61,114 nt of DNA from an uncultured Acidobacteriota bacterium (lineage in GTDB: Bacteria; Acidobacteriota; Terriglobia; Terriglobales; Acidobacteriaceae): the NCBI GenBank assembly GCA_903851035.1, contig CAINND010000061.1, forward strand, positions 1-61,114, in the 5' to 3' direction. Positions 32,984 through 41,316 of the stretch are shown here, piece after piece. The notes under the pieces are model-generated. The model made no database searches and had not been told where the DNA came from. It worked only from the letters and a program-made list of their open reading frames with translations. Numbering within the stretch: the stretch's first letter is position 1; each line of letters begins with the position of its first letter. Both the position numbers and the translations under genes were made by a program.

Positions 32984-33502
32984 TCAGGAGGCAAGGGGAG
33001 TCTTCTTTCGAAGATTGGCCGATTTGCGAATCCGGGTCCTTGCCCAGCGGTAATGGCTGCTGGTTTGGGCGGCGATCCATCTGGAAAGCGGCCACACGCG
33101 CAGCCAGGGATAGAGTTGCTTCTTAAACAGTTTTGCCTGCGGAATGGAGCGCGTCAGCTCCAGCATTTGCCGGTAGGTGGATTCAAATTCAGCAAGTATG
33201 ACTTCGTATTTTTCATCCTTCCATTTGCGATAGATTCGCTCATTGAGAAGTGGCGTCTGTGTCCACTTCAAATCCTCTGCGGGCGTGCGGGGATTATTGC
33301 CGCGCAATCCCTCCTCGTACCATCCAAGGAACATCTTTTTCCATTCCACCAGATGGGCCATAACATCCTTGGAGGACCACTGATGGCAGACACCGGGAAG
33401 CTCCAGTTCATCAGCCTGCAGCGATGCAAGGCACTTCTTCAATGCGTGGTACTCCGTCTCCATGGCATCAAGAAGTTCCTTCTTGGTTTTTGCGATTGGC
33501 AT
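32984..33502 (-). CDS. ClbS/DfsB-family (DUF1706) four-helix bundle protein
   Basis: A 172-residue cytoplasmic protein with the family opening PIAKTKKELLDAMETEYHAL, the WSSKDVMAHLVEWKKMFLGWY helix and the YRQMLELTRSIP segment. ClbS from colibactin producers hydrolyses the colibactin cyclopropane and protects DNA; most homologues are of unknown role. ATG 33502 is used (GTG 33511 would add three residues). It stands alone between mqnA and dprA, with no biosynthetic cluster beside it, so a general electrophile-detoxifying role is only a guess. Confidence 0.82.
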   Translation of the reverse strand: MPIAKTKKELLDAMETEYHALKKCLASLQADELELPGVCHQWSSKDVMAHLVEWKKMFLGWYEEGLRGNNPRTPAEDLKWTQTPLLNERIYRKWKDEKYEVILAEFESTYRQMLELTRSIPQAKLFKKQLYPWLRVWPLSRWIAAQTSSHYRWARTRIRKSANLRKKTPLAS

Positions 33503-33683
33503 AGCAAGCACCTGCTGAGTAAAGAGTTATCAATGAAGCAATAATCGGCAAAAGATATACCCAGAAACGCCCCATTGCACAAGTAAATTTTGAAGACAGC
33601 GGCTCGGGAGTTGATGCAGGACCTGATCTACATGCCGCGTTTTTCCGTGACTCACGGGGCGCATCCGGGCTACATTGGCCAAC

Positions 33684-34853
33684 ATGCCGGAAGCAAGCAT
33701 TCCAGCAGTCTCCGCCCGCGACCGCCAGGTACTGGCCCTGTCGCTGACTCCAAAGCTAGGACCGACGCGCCTGCGCCGATTGCTGGAGCGCATCCCCCGC
33801 GTAGAAGATGTATTCACCGCATCGCTGACTGAACTGGAGGCCGCGGGATTGGCGGCGGCCGCGGCGCAGAGCATCGCGCTGGGAGAAAGTCTGCGGCTGG
33901 CCGACGAAGAGTTGAAGAAGCTGTCGCGCGCCGAGGGCGTGCAACTGATCGCCTTCGGCTCGGCGGCGTATCCGCCGCAACTGGCGGAGATTTACGATCC
34001 GCCGCTGGTGCTGTATGTGCGCGGCAACGCGGCCGCGATGCTGGAGCCCGGGATCGCCATCATCGGCACGCGGCATCCAACGCCGTATGGGCTAGGGATG
34101 TGCGAAAGGCTGAGCCAGGATTTGGCGAACTGCGGGCTGGTCATCTTCAGCGGCATGGCGCGCGGCATTGACAGCGTGGCGCACAAAGGGGCGGTGGCAG
34201 CGCACGGTCGCACGGTGGCCGTCTTCGGCACGGGCGTGGATGTGATTTATCCGCGAGAGAACCGAAAACTGAGCGAGCAGATACTGGATGGTGGCGGCGC
34301 GCTGATCAGCGAATTTCCCCTGGGCATGGGGCCGGCGGCGCACACGTTTCCGCTGCGTAACCGCATCATCAGCGGTCTGTCGCGCGGCGTGCTGGTGGTG
34401 GAGGCAGGCGAGTACAGTGGCACGCGAATTACCTCCCGCTGCGCGCTGGAGCAGAGCCGCGAGGTGTTTGCCGTGCCCGGCAACGTGACCAACAAGCAGG
34501 CCTGGACTCCGAACACGCTGATCAAGCAGGGCGCAAAGCTGGTAGCCACCTGGGAGGATGTTTTCGAGGAGCTGCCAACGGAGGTTCGGCTGCTGTTGCA
34601 GGAGCGCAGCGGACGACAGGCGGAGCCGAAGGCGGCGGGGCTGTTCGATGACACTCCAGCGGCCGGGCTGCCGGAGGAACAGGGCAAGGTCTTCGGGGCG
34701 ATCAAGGCCGATGTCAGTGTGCACATTGACGAGCTGATTGAACTGTTTGAAGGGCGGCTGACAAGCTCGGAGATATTTACCGCACTCTTCGAACTGGAGA
34801 TGGCAAACAAGATTCGCCAGTTGCCGGGAAAGAACTACGTAAGGGTGTTTTAA
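33684..34853 (+). CDS. dprA: DNA-processing protein DprA
   Basis: A 389-residue protein that loads RecA onto incoming single-stranded DNA during natural transformation. An N-terminal helical SAM-like domain (about 1-70), the Rossmann core (GIAIIGTRHPTPYGL, VIFSGMARGIDSVAHKGA, TVAVFGTGVDVIYPREN, FPLRNRIISGLS, VVEAGEYSGTRITSRCALEQ, VFAVPGNVTNKQA) and a C-terminal winged-helix-like domain (about 325-389) are visible. ATG 33684 is chosen; TTG 33675 is an alternative. Together with type IV pilus genes in the window it hints at competence, which is inferred. Confidence 0.94.
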   Translation: MPEASIPAVSARDRQVLALSLTPKLGPTRLRRLLERIPRVEDVFTASLTELEAAGLAAAAAQSIALGESLRLADEELKKLSRAEGVQLIAFGSAAYPPQLAEIYDPPLVLYVRGNAAAMLEPGIAIIGTRHPTPYGLGMCERLSQDLANCGLVIFSGMARGIDSVAHKGAVAAHGRTVAVFGTGVDVIYPRENRKLSEQILDGGGALISEFPLGMGPAAHTFPLRNRIISGLSRGVLVVEAGEYSGTRITSRCALEQSREVFAVPGNVTNKQAWTPNTLIKQGAKLVATWEDVFEELPTEVRLLLQERSGRQAEPKAAGLFDDTPAAGLPEEQGKVFGAIKADVSVHIDELIELFEGRLTSSEIFTALFELEMANKIRQLPGKNYVRVF

Positions 34854-35194
34854 GGCGCAACGGCGCGCATCCAACCCGGGCGAAAATCACGCTATATATA
34901 AGGATGCTGCGCGCGCTTTTGGACGGTGCTCCGGCGGGCGGGTTGCATCGTTTGGCCGGGCGGCGGCATCGAAGTGTATCGCGGCGAAGTTCCCGTGGCT
35001 GAGATGATGGATGCGTGGCCGGAGTGCTTACTTCGGTGTGCGGTGGTAACCTGCCGAATTTCCTAAGAGTCTCAATGGTTTAGCCGTGGCGAAGTCGGTC
35101 GCGAAGAGGTTGCCTGGCGCGGGGTGGTTTTGCGAACCATCCATCTTCGTGCTAGTTTACGTTGCAGTTTCCAAAGAAATGGAAGAGGTTCCCG
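34854..35194. other. Intergenic region upstream of topA
   Basis: A 341-bp GC-rich gap. It has a TATATATAAGG tract near 34892-34902 that could be part of a promoter. No supported coding sequence, hairpin terminator or RNA was found. Confidence 0.4.
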
Positions 35195-37822
35195 TTGGCT
35201 AAAGGTTTGGTCATCGTCGAGTCGCCTGCGAAGGCAAAGACGATTCAGAAATATCTCGGCGCAGGATACGACGTGGAAGCGTCGCTGGGCCACATTAAGG
35301 ATTTGCCCAAGCGCGGCCTGGGCGTGGACGTGGAGAACGATTTTGCCACCGAATACGAGGTCATCCCGGGCAAAGAAAAAGTTGTAGCGCAGTTGCGCAA
35401 GCTGGCGCGCACGGCAGACGCCATCTACCTGGCGCCTGACCCTGACCGCGAAGGCGAGGCCATTGCCGCGCACCTGGCCGAGGAGTTGGGCAGCGAGAGC
35501 GACGGCGGCCGCAGCCACAAAAAGCAGAAGAAGCCAGTGCTGCGCGTGACCTTCAACGAAATTACGAAGAAGGCCGTGCAGGAGGCTTTCAAGCATCCGC
35601 GGGAGATTGACTGGAACCTGGTGGACGCGCAGCAGACGCGACGCATTCTGGACCGACTGGTGGGCTTTCAGGTCTCTCCGCTGCTGTGGGACAAGGTGCG
35701 GCGCGGCTTGAGCGCGGGGCGAGTGCAGACCGTGGCGCTACGGCTGATTGTCGAACGTGAGCGCGAGATACAAAGGTTTGAGAAGCGCGAATACTGGACG
35801 CTGGACGCGCGGCTGCATGCGGCGAAGCCTCCGGTGTTTGACGCGCGCTTTGTGGGCCTGAACGGCGAAAAGCGCGAGATCAACAACGAAGAAGAGTCGC
35901 AGCAGATACTGCGTGACCTTGCCGGCGCCGCATGGACGGTGGCCGCGGTCAAAAAGGCCGAACGCAAGCGCAATCCCACGCCACCGTTTACCACCAGCAA
36001 GTTCCAGCAGGATGCCAGCCGCAAGCTGGGCATGAGCGTGAAGCGCGCCATGATGGTGGCACAGCGTTTGTATGAAGGCGTCGAGCTGGGCACGGAAGGC
36101 ACGGTCGGCCTCATCACTTATATGCGTACGGATTCCGTGCGCGTGGGCGCGGACGCTTTGACTGAAGTGCGCGAGCTGATTGGCCGCGACTATGGCTCCG
36201 GGTTTTTGCCCAGCGAGCCGAATGTTTACAAGACCAAGGCTCAGAACGCGCAGGAGGCGCACGAAGCCATCCGCCCGAGCTCTGTGCTGCGTACGCCGGA
36301 GCAGGTGGCGCACTATCTGCAGGACGACGAACTGAAGGTGTACAAGCTAATCTGGCAGCGCTTTGTGGCCAGCCAGATGATGCCCGCCGTCTTCGACCAG
36401 ACGACCGTAGATATCGATGCCACGGCGAAGGCGAATGCGAAGTACAACTTCCGCGTGACGGGATCGGTGCTGAAGTTCGAAGGCTTCCTGAAGGTGTACG
36501 AGGAGAGCAAGGACGCCAAGGACGACGAGGACGAATCGCTGAAGCACAAGCTGCCGCCGCTGGAAGCGGGGCAGAGCTTAAAGCTGGAGGAGTTGAAGCC
36601 GGAGCAGCACTTCACCGAGCCTCCACCACGCTTCAACGAGGCCTCACTGGTGAAGGAGCTGGAAGAGCGCGGCATCGGCCGCCCCTCGACCTACGCGGCC
36701 ATCATCAGCACGATTGTGGACCGCGGCTATGTGCAGAAGACGGCCGGGCGCGGCGGCAAGTTCCACCCCACAGAGATCGGATTTGTCGTCACCGAACTGC
36801 TGGTGGAGAACCTGAAAGACATCTTCGACTTCGAGTTCACGGCCCGCATGGAAGAAGACCTCGACCAGGTGGAAGAGGGCAAGATCAAGTGGACCGATGC
36901 GCTGCATGAGTTTTACGGCAAGTTCGAGCAGGACTTGGAATATGCCGGCAAGCACATGGAAAACATCAAGCGCATGGAGAAGGCGACGGACCAGAAGTGC
37001 GAGCGCTGTGGCTCTCCGCTGGTGTTGAAGTGGGGCAAACACGGCTCGTTCTTCGCCTGCTCGACCTTCGACAAGAAGGATCCGAACAGTTGCACCTTCA
37101 CCAAGGAAAATCCGATCAACCTGACGGACCTGGGCGACGCCGAAATCAGCAGCAACAACGAAGAGGAGTTCTGCGAGAACTGCGGCAAGCCGATGGTGCT
37201 GAAGCGCGGAAGGTTTGGAACCTTCATGGCCTGCACGGGCTATCCCGAGTGCAAGACCACGCGGCGGCTGGATTCGGTTCAGAAGAAGCCGGATGTGCCG
37301 CTGGATGAAAAGTGTCCTGATTGCGGGCGCAATCTGTTGCTGCGCAACGGCCGCTTTGGTGAGTTCGTGAGCTGCTCGGGCTATCCGGAGTGCAAGTACA
37401 TCAAGCAGAATTTGATCGGCTTGAAGTGCCCGAAGTGCGGTACGGGCGAGATTGTGGAGAAGAAGGCGCGTCGTGGCAACTTCTTCTACGGCTGCAATCA
37501 GTATCCCAAGTGCGACTTTACGGCGCCGTTCAAGCCTGTGGCGCTGACCTGTCCTGAGTGCGAGAGTGCGTACCTGATGGAGAAGGTGACGAAGGACGGA
37601 ACGTTCCTCATCTGCCCCAACAGCCGCACGCCGGGGCGCGGCAAGAAGGCCAAGGCCGAGGAGAAGCCGGCGAAAAAGACGGCGGCGAAGAAGTCGGCTA
37701 AGTCGAAGAAGGCCGCAGCGGTTGAAGCCGTTCCTGCACCGGTGCTGGTGGAGCCAGGCAGTTGCAGCTACACCAAGAAGATCGCCGAGCCGCAAGTGGA
37801 GGCGGCTGAGACGGTGGCGTAA
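35195..37822 (+). CDS. topA: DNA topoisomerase I (type IA)
   Basis: An 875-residue topoisomerase that relaxes negative supercoils. The start is TTG 35195, giving (M)AKGLVIVESPAKAKTIQKYL, with GGAAGAGG six nt upstream; the further TTG at 35162 adds 11 unlikely residues. The Toprim acidic motif is in LAPDPDREGEAIAAH; the catalytic Tyr is Y309 in LITYMRTDS. The C-terminus has four clear C4 zinc ribbons (CERCGSPL, CENCGKPM, CPDCGRNL, CPKCGTGE) and a fifth degenerate one (CPECESAY). A Lys/Ala-rich tail follows (KKTAAKKSAKSKKAAA), often DNA-binding in acidobacterial and actinobacterial enzymes. Confidence 0.96.
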   Translation: MAKGLVIVESPAKAKTIQKYLGAGYDVEASLGHIKDLPKRGLGVDVENDFATEYEVIPGKEKVVAQLRKLARTADAIYLAPDPDREGEAIAAHLAEELGSESDGGRSHKKQKKPVLRVTFNEITKKAVQEAFKHPREIDWNLVDAQQTRRILDRLVGFQVSPLLWDKVRRGLSAGRVQTVALRLIVEREREIQRFEKREYWTLDARLHAAKPPVFDARFVGLNGEKREINNEEESQQILRDLAGAAWTVAAVKKAERKRNPTPPFTTSKFQQDASRKLGMSVKRAMMVAQRLYEGVELGTEGTVGLITYMRTDSVRVGADALTEVRELIGRDYGSGFLPSEPNVYKTKAQNAQEAHEAIRPSSVLRTPEQVAHYLQDDELKVYKLIWQRFVASQMMPAVFDQTTVDIDATAKANAKYNFRVTGSVLKFEGFLKVYEESKDAKDDEDESLKHKLPPLEAGQSLKLEELKPEQHFTEPPPRFNEASLVKELEERGIGRPSTYAAIISTIVDRGYVQKTAGRGGKFHPTEIGFVVTELLVENLKDIFDFEFTARMEEDLDQVEEGKIKWTDALHEFYGKFEQDLEYAGKHMENIKRMEKATDQKCERCGSPLVLKWGKHGSFFACSTFDKKDPNSCTFTKENPINLTDLGDAEISSNNEEEFCENCGKPMVLKRGRFGTFMACTGYPECKTTRRLDSVQKKPDVPLDEKCPDCGRNLLLRNGRFGEFVSCSGYPECKYIKQNLIGLKCPKCGTGEIVEKKARRGNFFYGCNQYPKCDFTAPFKPVALTCPECESAYLMEKVTKDGTFLICPNSRTPGRGKKAKAEEKPAKKTAAKKSAKSKKAAAVEAVPAPVLVEPGSCSYTKKIAEPQVEAAETVA

Positions 37823-37850
37823 GAGCGGCTGTCACACACGAGAAACACAA

Positions 37851-37900
37851 ATCCCCAACCCCTGCCGGAGCGATCCGCACGGGAGTTGGGGATGATTCTT
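37851..37900 (+). terminator. Terminator downstream of topA
   Basis: Nested hairpin: outer stem ATCCCCAAC/GTTGGGGAT (37851-37893) enclosing an inner CGG/CCG stem, followed by GATTCTTT. The U-run is broken, so strength is uncertain. Confidence 0.6.
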
Positions 37901-37925
37901 TGGGGCCGTGATGAAACAGCTACGT

Positions 37926-38021
37926 CTAGCGGAACTGCTTGATATCGTGGTTGGCCGGAACCACGACACCCACGACAAACAGCGCGGCTACCACTACGGC
38001 AAACAGGATCAAGGTCGTCAT
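37926..38021 (-). CDS. 31-residue single-helix membrane peptide
   Basis: A short gene below usual ORF cut-offs. ATG 38021 has a near-perfect Shine-Dalgarno (GGAGGTGCGTT just before it) and the frame ends in TAG at 37926. The product begins MTTLILFAVVVAALFVVGVV and continues VPANHDIKQFR: one hydrophobic helix (about residues 3-21) and a short charged tail, predicted N-out/C-in or the reverse. It is not a fragment of either neighbour and stands alone, with topA convergent and a glycosyltransferase downstream on the same strand. Small proteins of this kind often regulate membrane complexes. I do not recognise a family; the strong ribosome site is the main evidence. Confidence 0.7.
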   Translation of the reverse strand: MTTLILFAVVVAALFVVGVVVPANHDIKQFR

Positions 38022-38168
38022 AACGCACCTCCGATTTCGCTACAGATGCATGATGCATCGGCTGCGGTGCAATATTCCTGAAGAAATATAACCCCGAATT
38101 GACGAAAAAGGTTCCCATCCGGGAGAAGTATTTACACGGGAGGGCATGGCCGCCGGTGAATTTGTGCT

Positions 38169-39899
38169 CTACCGTCCCACCTGCATACGTACCGACTGCA
38201 GTTCCCAATTCAAACGCGCGTCGTCGTGGTTAAGGTCGTGCGCATGAGAGAGCAGCGGTTCGGCGTCGCGCATTCTGCCCAGCTTCATGTAGCACTCGCC
38301 CGCAGTGGCCCAGGAGCGCCAGTTCTCGGGATCGTGAACCGTCCATTCCCTGGATATGGGAAGTGCCTCAGGTATTCTTCGTGCACGAACCAGCTCAGCC
38401 GCCAGGTGGTACAAAACCTCCGCATTATTGGGAGCTACCTCGTAGGCGGATTGCCAGACGGTCAGGTCATTGCGCCAGGCGCCTTCCTGCCGGAAGGTGA
38501 AGGCCGCGGAGCAGAGGAAAAGCACTCCAGCCATCACCAGCAGAATGGATTTTGCCTGTTGCTTCTGCAGCAGGTGCCACGCAGTTGCCAGCAGCAGCGC
38601 AAGCCCCGCGGACGGAAGATACACATAACGTCCATGCAACACATCGCCTTTTACCAGCGCACCCGCATCAAGGACGGGCAGAATGGGAATTACCAGCAGG
38701 AGCACACCTGACCAGATCGCCGCCCGCACAGCTTTCGAGCGCGGCGCTCCGTTGGAGCCAAGCATCCACCGCAGGGTGAACGCGCCCAGCGTAAACACCA
38801 ACAGGAGAAGCGCGAGGGGGACAAGTACGTGGCTAAAGGACCAAGCATCGGTCATGGGTGAATCGGCGAATGCCTTCGACTCCACAGGCCAGATCAGGGC
38901 TTTCACATAAAACCACAGCATGGCTGGCAACGAGAGCAACTGGGAACGAATCGAGTAGTGTTTCATCGTGGCTCCCAGAAGATCTCCGATTACGGCTTTG
39001 CGCGCGAGCAGGTAAATTGCGGTGATGGCAACGTAGGGCAGCACGATCACCGAGGAACGTACCAGGCAGCCAGTTGTTTTTTTATTCTTTAACATTGCCA
39101 GTGAAAAAATCAGCGCCGGCAACATGGCTGCTGGTTCCTTGTTCAAAAGCGCGATTGCAAAGCATAAGAGCGAAGTGATCAGCCACATTGCCGACGCTTG
39201 TCCGCTGTTGCCGGATTCCGCGTTCCCCCGCGTATGCCGCGAGCGCTCCTTGCGGCGGTTTGCCTCCGGCATTTCCGGCTCTTTGCGGAGCAGACCTTCC
39301 CATCGCATAAACAGCAGCAGGCTGACCAGCAGCGCCGAGCTCATCAATGGATCGGGGACGGCGGAGACCCAAGCCACGGATTCCACATGTGCTGGATGCA
39401 ATGCGAAAAGTGCCACGGCCAGCAAGGTTGCAGCGCGGTCACGCAGCAGTTGGTACACCAACACGCCCAGAAGGAGCGTTGTCATCAAGTGCGCCGCGAT
39501 GCTGCCAAAATGCCATCCCGCGGGAGCAAGCCCAAACAGGAGATATTGCAAACGCAGCCACAAAAGAAAGAGCGGCCGATAGTAATTCGTAGATGTTCCC
39601 GGAGCCGAGCCCCAGACATCCTGCGTGAAATAAGAAAGCACAAATCCCGGGTTCTGCACGCGGAGGTTTTTCAGAATCTGCCCATGGTCGTCCACCACAA
39701 AGCCGTATTGAAGCGATGGGGCATATACGAGCAGCGCAAGCAGCAGCAGAGCCAGAAAGCCTACGATGAAGACGGAGACCTGCATATCCAGCATGCCGGA
39801 GTACCAGGACGCAGGCTCCGGTACTGCCTGTGCCGGTTTGGTTGCAACGACGGGAGCTTTTCGGGACTTGATCACGGATCGGGCACAAAGTCGCGGCAT
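38169..39899 (-). CDS. TMTC-like GT-C membrane glycosyltransferase with TPR tail
   Basis: A 576-residue polytopic protein with about 10-11 membrane helices. The first periplasmic loop carries the catalytic-type acidic pair in FVVDDHGQILKN, and LFALHPAHVESVAWVSAVPDP is the hallmark of TMTC-like O-mannosyltransferase relatives. The last roughly 90 residues hold TPR-like helices (AEVLYHLAAELVRARRIPEA, WRSWATAGECYMKLGRMRDA). It probably transfers a polyprenyl-phosphate-linked sugar to protein or glycan at the outer face of the inner membrane. ATG 39899 has GAGGGG ten nt upstream; a 28-residue upstream extension is rejected. Divergent from recO. Confidence 0.78.
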   Translation of the reverse strand: MPRLCARSVIKSRKAPVVATKPAQAVPEPASWYSGMLDMQVSVFIVGFLALLLLALLVYAPSLQYGFVVDDHGQILKNLRVQNPGFVLSYFTQDVWGSAPGTSTNYYRPLFLLWLRLQYLLFGLAPAGWHFGSIAAHLMTTLLLGVLVYQLLRDRAATLLAVALFALHPAHVESVAWVSAVPDPLMSSALLVSLLLFMRWEGLLRKEPEMPEANRRKERSRHTRGNAESGNSGQASAMWLITSLLCFAIALLNKEPAAMLPALIFSLAMLKNKKTTGCLVRSSVIVLPYVAITAIYLLARKAVIGDLLGATMKHYSIRSQLLSLPAMLWFYVKALIWPVESKAFADSPMTDAWSFSHVLVPLALLLLVFTLGAFTLRWMLGSNGAPRSKAVRAAIWSGVLLLVIPILPVLDAGALVKGDVLHGRYVYLPSAGLALLLATAWHLLQKQQAKSILLVMAGVLFLCSAAFTFRQEGAWRNDLTVWQSAYEVAPNNAEVLYHLAAELVRARRIPEALPISREWTVHDPENWRSWATAGECYMKLGRMRDAEPLLSHAHDLNHDDARLNWELQSVRMQVGR

Positions 39900-39991
39900 C
39901 GTTCCGCGACCCCTCTTATGGGATTCTCCTGTGCAGTCACAGCAGGTGACACAAATTCTATTTGGTCTATTCAGGCGGTACAATCCCCATC

Positions 39992-40732
39992 ATGGCGCTG
40001 AAGAACTCCGAGGCCGTGGTGTTGCGCACCTACCCGCTGCGCGAGGCGGACCTTCTGGTCACGCTGTTTACCCGCTCCGAAGGCAAGGTGAAGGGCGTGG
40101 CCAAATCGGCCAAGCGCAGCCAGAAGCGCTTTGGCGGTGCGCTGGAGCCGGCGACCTGCGTGCGCGCCTGGTGGCAGGATCGCGAAGGGCAGGAGCTGGC
40201 GCGCTTGGATAGCTGCGACGTGCTGCTCTCGCCGCTGGCCTCACCCATGGACTACGCGCGCGCCGTGGCCCTGGCGCATGTGTGTGAGATGCTGGATGAC
40301 CTGCTGCCCGACCGCGAGCAGAATGACAGCGTCTTCCGCCTGGCATGGGCCGTGCTGCAAGAGTTGGAAACGGGCTCGATCTGGCTGCCGGTGACGTACT
40401 TCGATCTGTGGATGGTGCGGCTGCTGGGATTCCTGCCGCCGCTCGAGGAGTGCATCGAATGTGGCGAGGCCTTGGAGGGAAGGCCGGCATGGTTCCACGC
40501 CCTGCGCGACGGGCTTTATTGCCAGCAGCACAAGCGCATTGCCAGCAGCGAGATGAGCGTGGAATCTCGCGCGCTGGCCGCGCAGTTCTTCCGCAATCCG
40601 GTGGACCACTTTGCCGACATTGCGGTGCCCGCAAACCGAATGGCCGATCTGCGAAAGTTCCTGATGCAGATACTGAGCCGGCATCTGGACCGCACGCTGC
40701 AAACGGCGGCGCAGATGGAAAAGCTGGACTGA
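39992..40732 (+). CDS. recO: DNA repair protein RecO
   Basis: A 246-residue RecFOR-pathway protein that helps load RecA onto SSB-coated single-stranded DNA. The N-terminal OB fold opens MALKNSEAVVLRTYPLREADLLVTLFTRSEGKVKGVAKSA-type sequence, the family signature. A zinc-finger-like region has C-x2-C (CIECGEAL) and C-x2-H (YCQQH). ATG 39992 is where family similarity begins; the upstream ATG-like start at 39962 adds ten unrelated residues. Confidence 0.93.
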   Translation: MALKNSEAVVLRTYPLREADLLVTLFTRSEGKVKGVAKSAKRSQKRFGGALEPATCVRAWWQDREGQELARLDSCDVLLSPLASPMDYARAVALAHVCEMLDDLLPDREQNDSVFRLAWAVLQELETGSIWLPVTYFDLWMVRLLGFLPPLEECIECGEALEGRPAWFHALRDGLYCQQHKRIASSEMSVESRALAAQFFRNPVDHFADIAVPANRMADLRKFLMQILSRHLDRTLQTAAQMEKLD

Positions 40733-40761
40733 GTTTGGCGAAAATTTTTCAGCGGCTAGGA

Positions 40762-41118
40762 TTACTCGCTGTTGCCGATGACCTCAAATTTACGGGTTCG
40801 ATTATCGGGATAGAGAATCTCGTAGGTCTGCACAGTTAGGTAGGAGCGCGAGTGATCGTCCGTCGTCAGCCTGGCTTTGTAATCGCCTGGCTTCAGCGGC
40901 CCATAATGTACATCTTCCTGATGATCGCAGCCGCCGACGAGCTGATAGTTGGTGCCATCTACAACGATGTTCAGTTGGTTTGTGCAAGTTGACCCGTTAA
41001 ATGTAAGAGTAGAAGAAGTCACATGGATGTTCAGATTGAATTTATCGTTCTTGTTATTGGCGGCAAAACAAACGCTCGAGAGCAGCAGGACGGCCAGTAA
41101 AATCTTCTTCACGTTCAT
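40762..41118 (-). CDS. Small exported protein of unknown function
   Basis: A 118-residue secreted protein with signal peptide MNVKKILLAVLLLSSVCFAA and a compact beta-rich domain with two Cys (STCTNQL, GGCDHQED) that could form one disulfide. Many acidobacterial genomes encode similar short exported proteins with KPGDYKARL-type strands. ATG 41118 has CGGAGCG upstream. It lies convergent with recO (29-bp gap). Confidence 0.75.
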   Translation of the reverse strand: MNVKKILLAVLLLSSVCFAANNKNDKFNLNIHVTSSTLTFNGSTCTNQLNIVVDGTNYQLVGGCDHQEDVHYGPLKPGDYKARLTTDDHSRSYLTVQTYEILYPDNRTRKFEVIGNSE

Positions 41119-41280
41119 GATTCGCTCCGGTCTTTCGTGCAAAGCTGGATTGTCACGACTCTGCGACTATAACACCGCGGCGGCGGGCGAGTTGCGTGTG
41201 GCGGGCAATCCACACAATTCTTAACACTCCAGCGGCTTGCTGCGCGAGTGGTTCTTTGTCGTCGCCACGGCTGCTGTGCT

Positions 41281-41289
41281 TGCTATAAT
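41281..41289 (+). promoter_or_regulatory. Extended -10 promoter of the C45-type hydrolase gene
   Basis: TGCTATAAT is a perfect extended -10 element (TG-n-TATAAT). The start site would be near 41296, about 20 nt before the ATG at 41317. No good -35 is seen at 17 bp, which extended -10 promoters tolerate. Confidence 0.5.
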
Positions 41290-41316
41290 CCGTGCATTCT
41301 GTGTGGAGGTGGGGCA

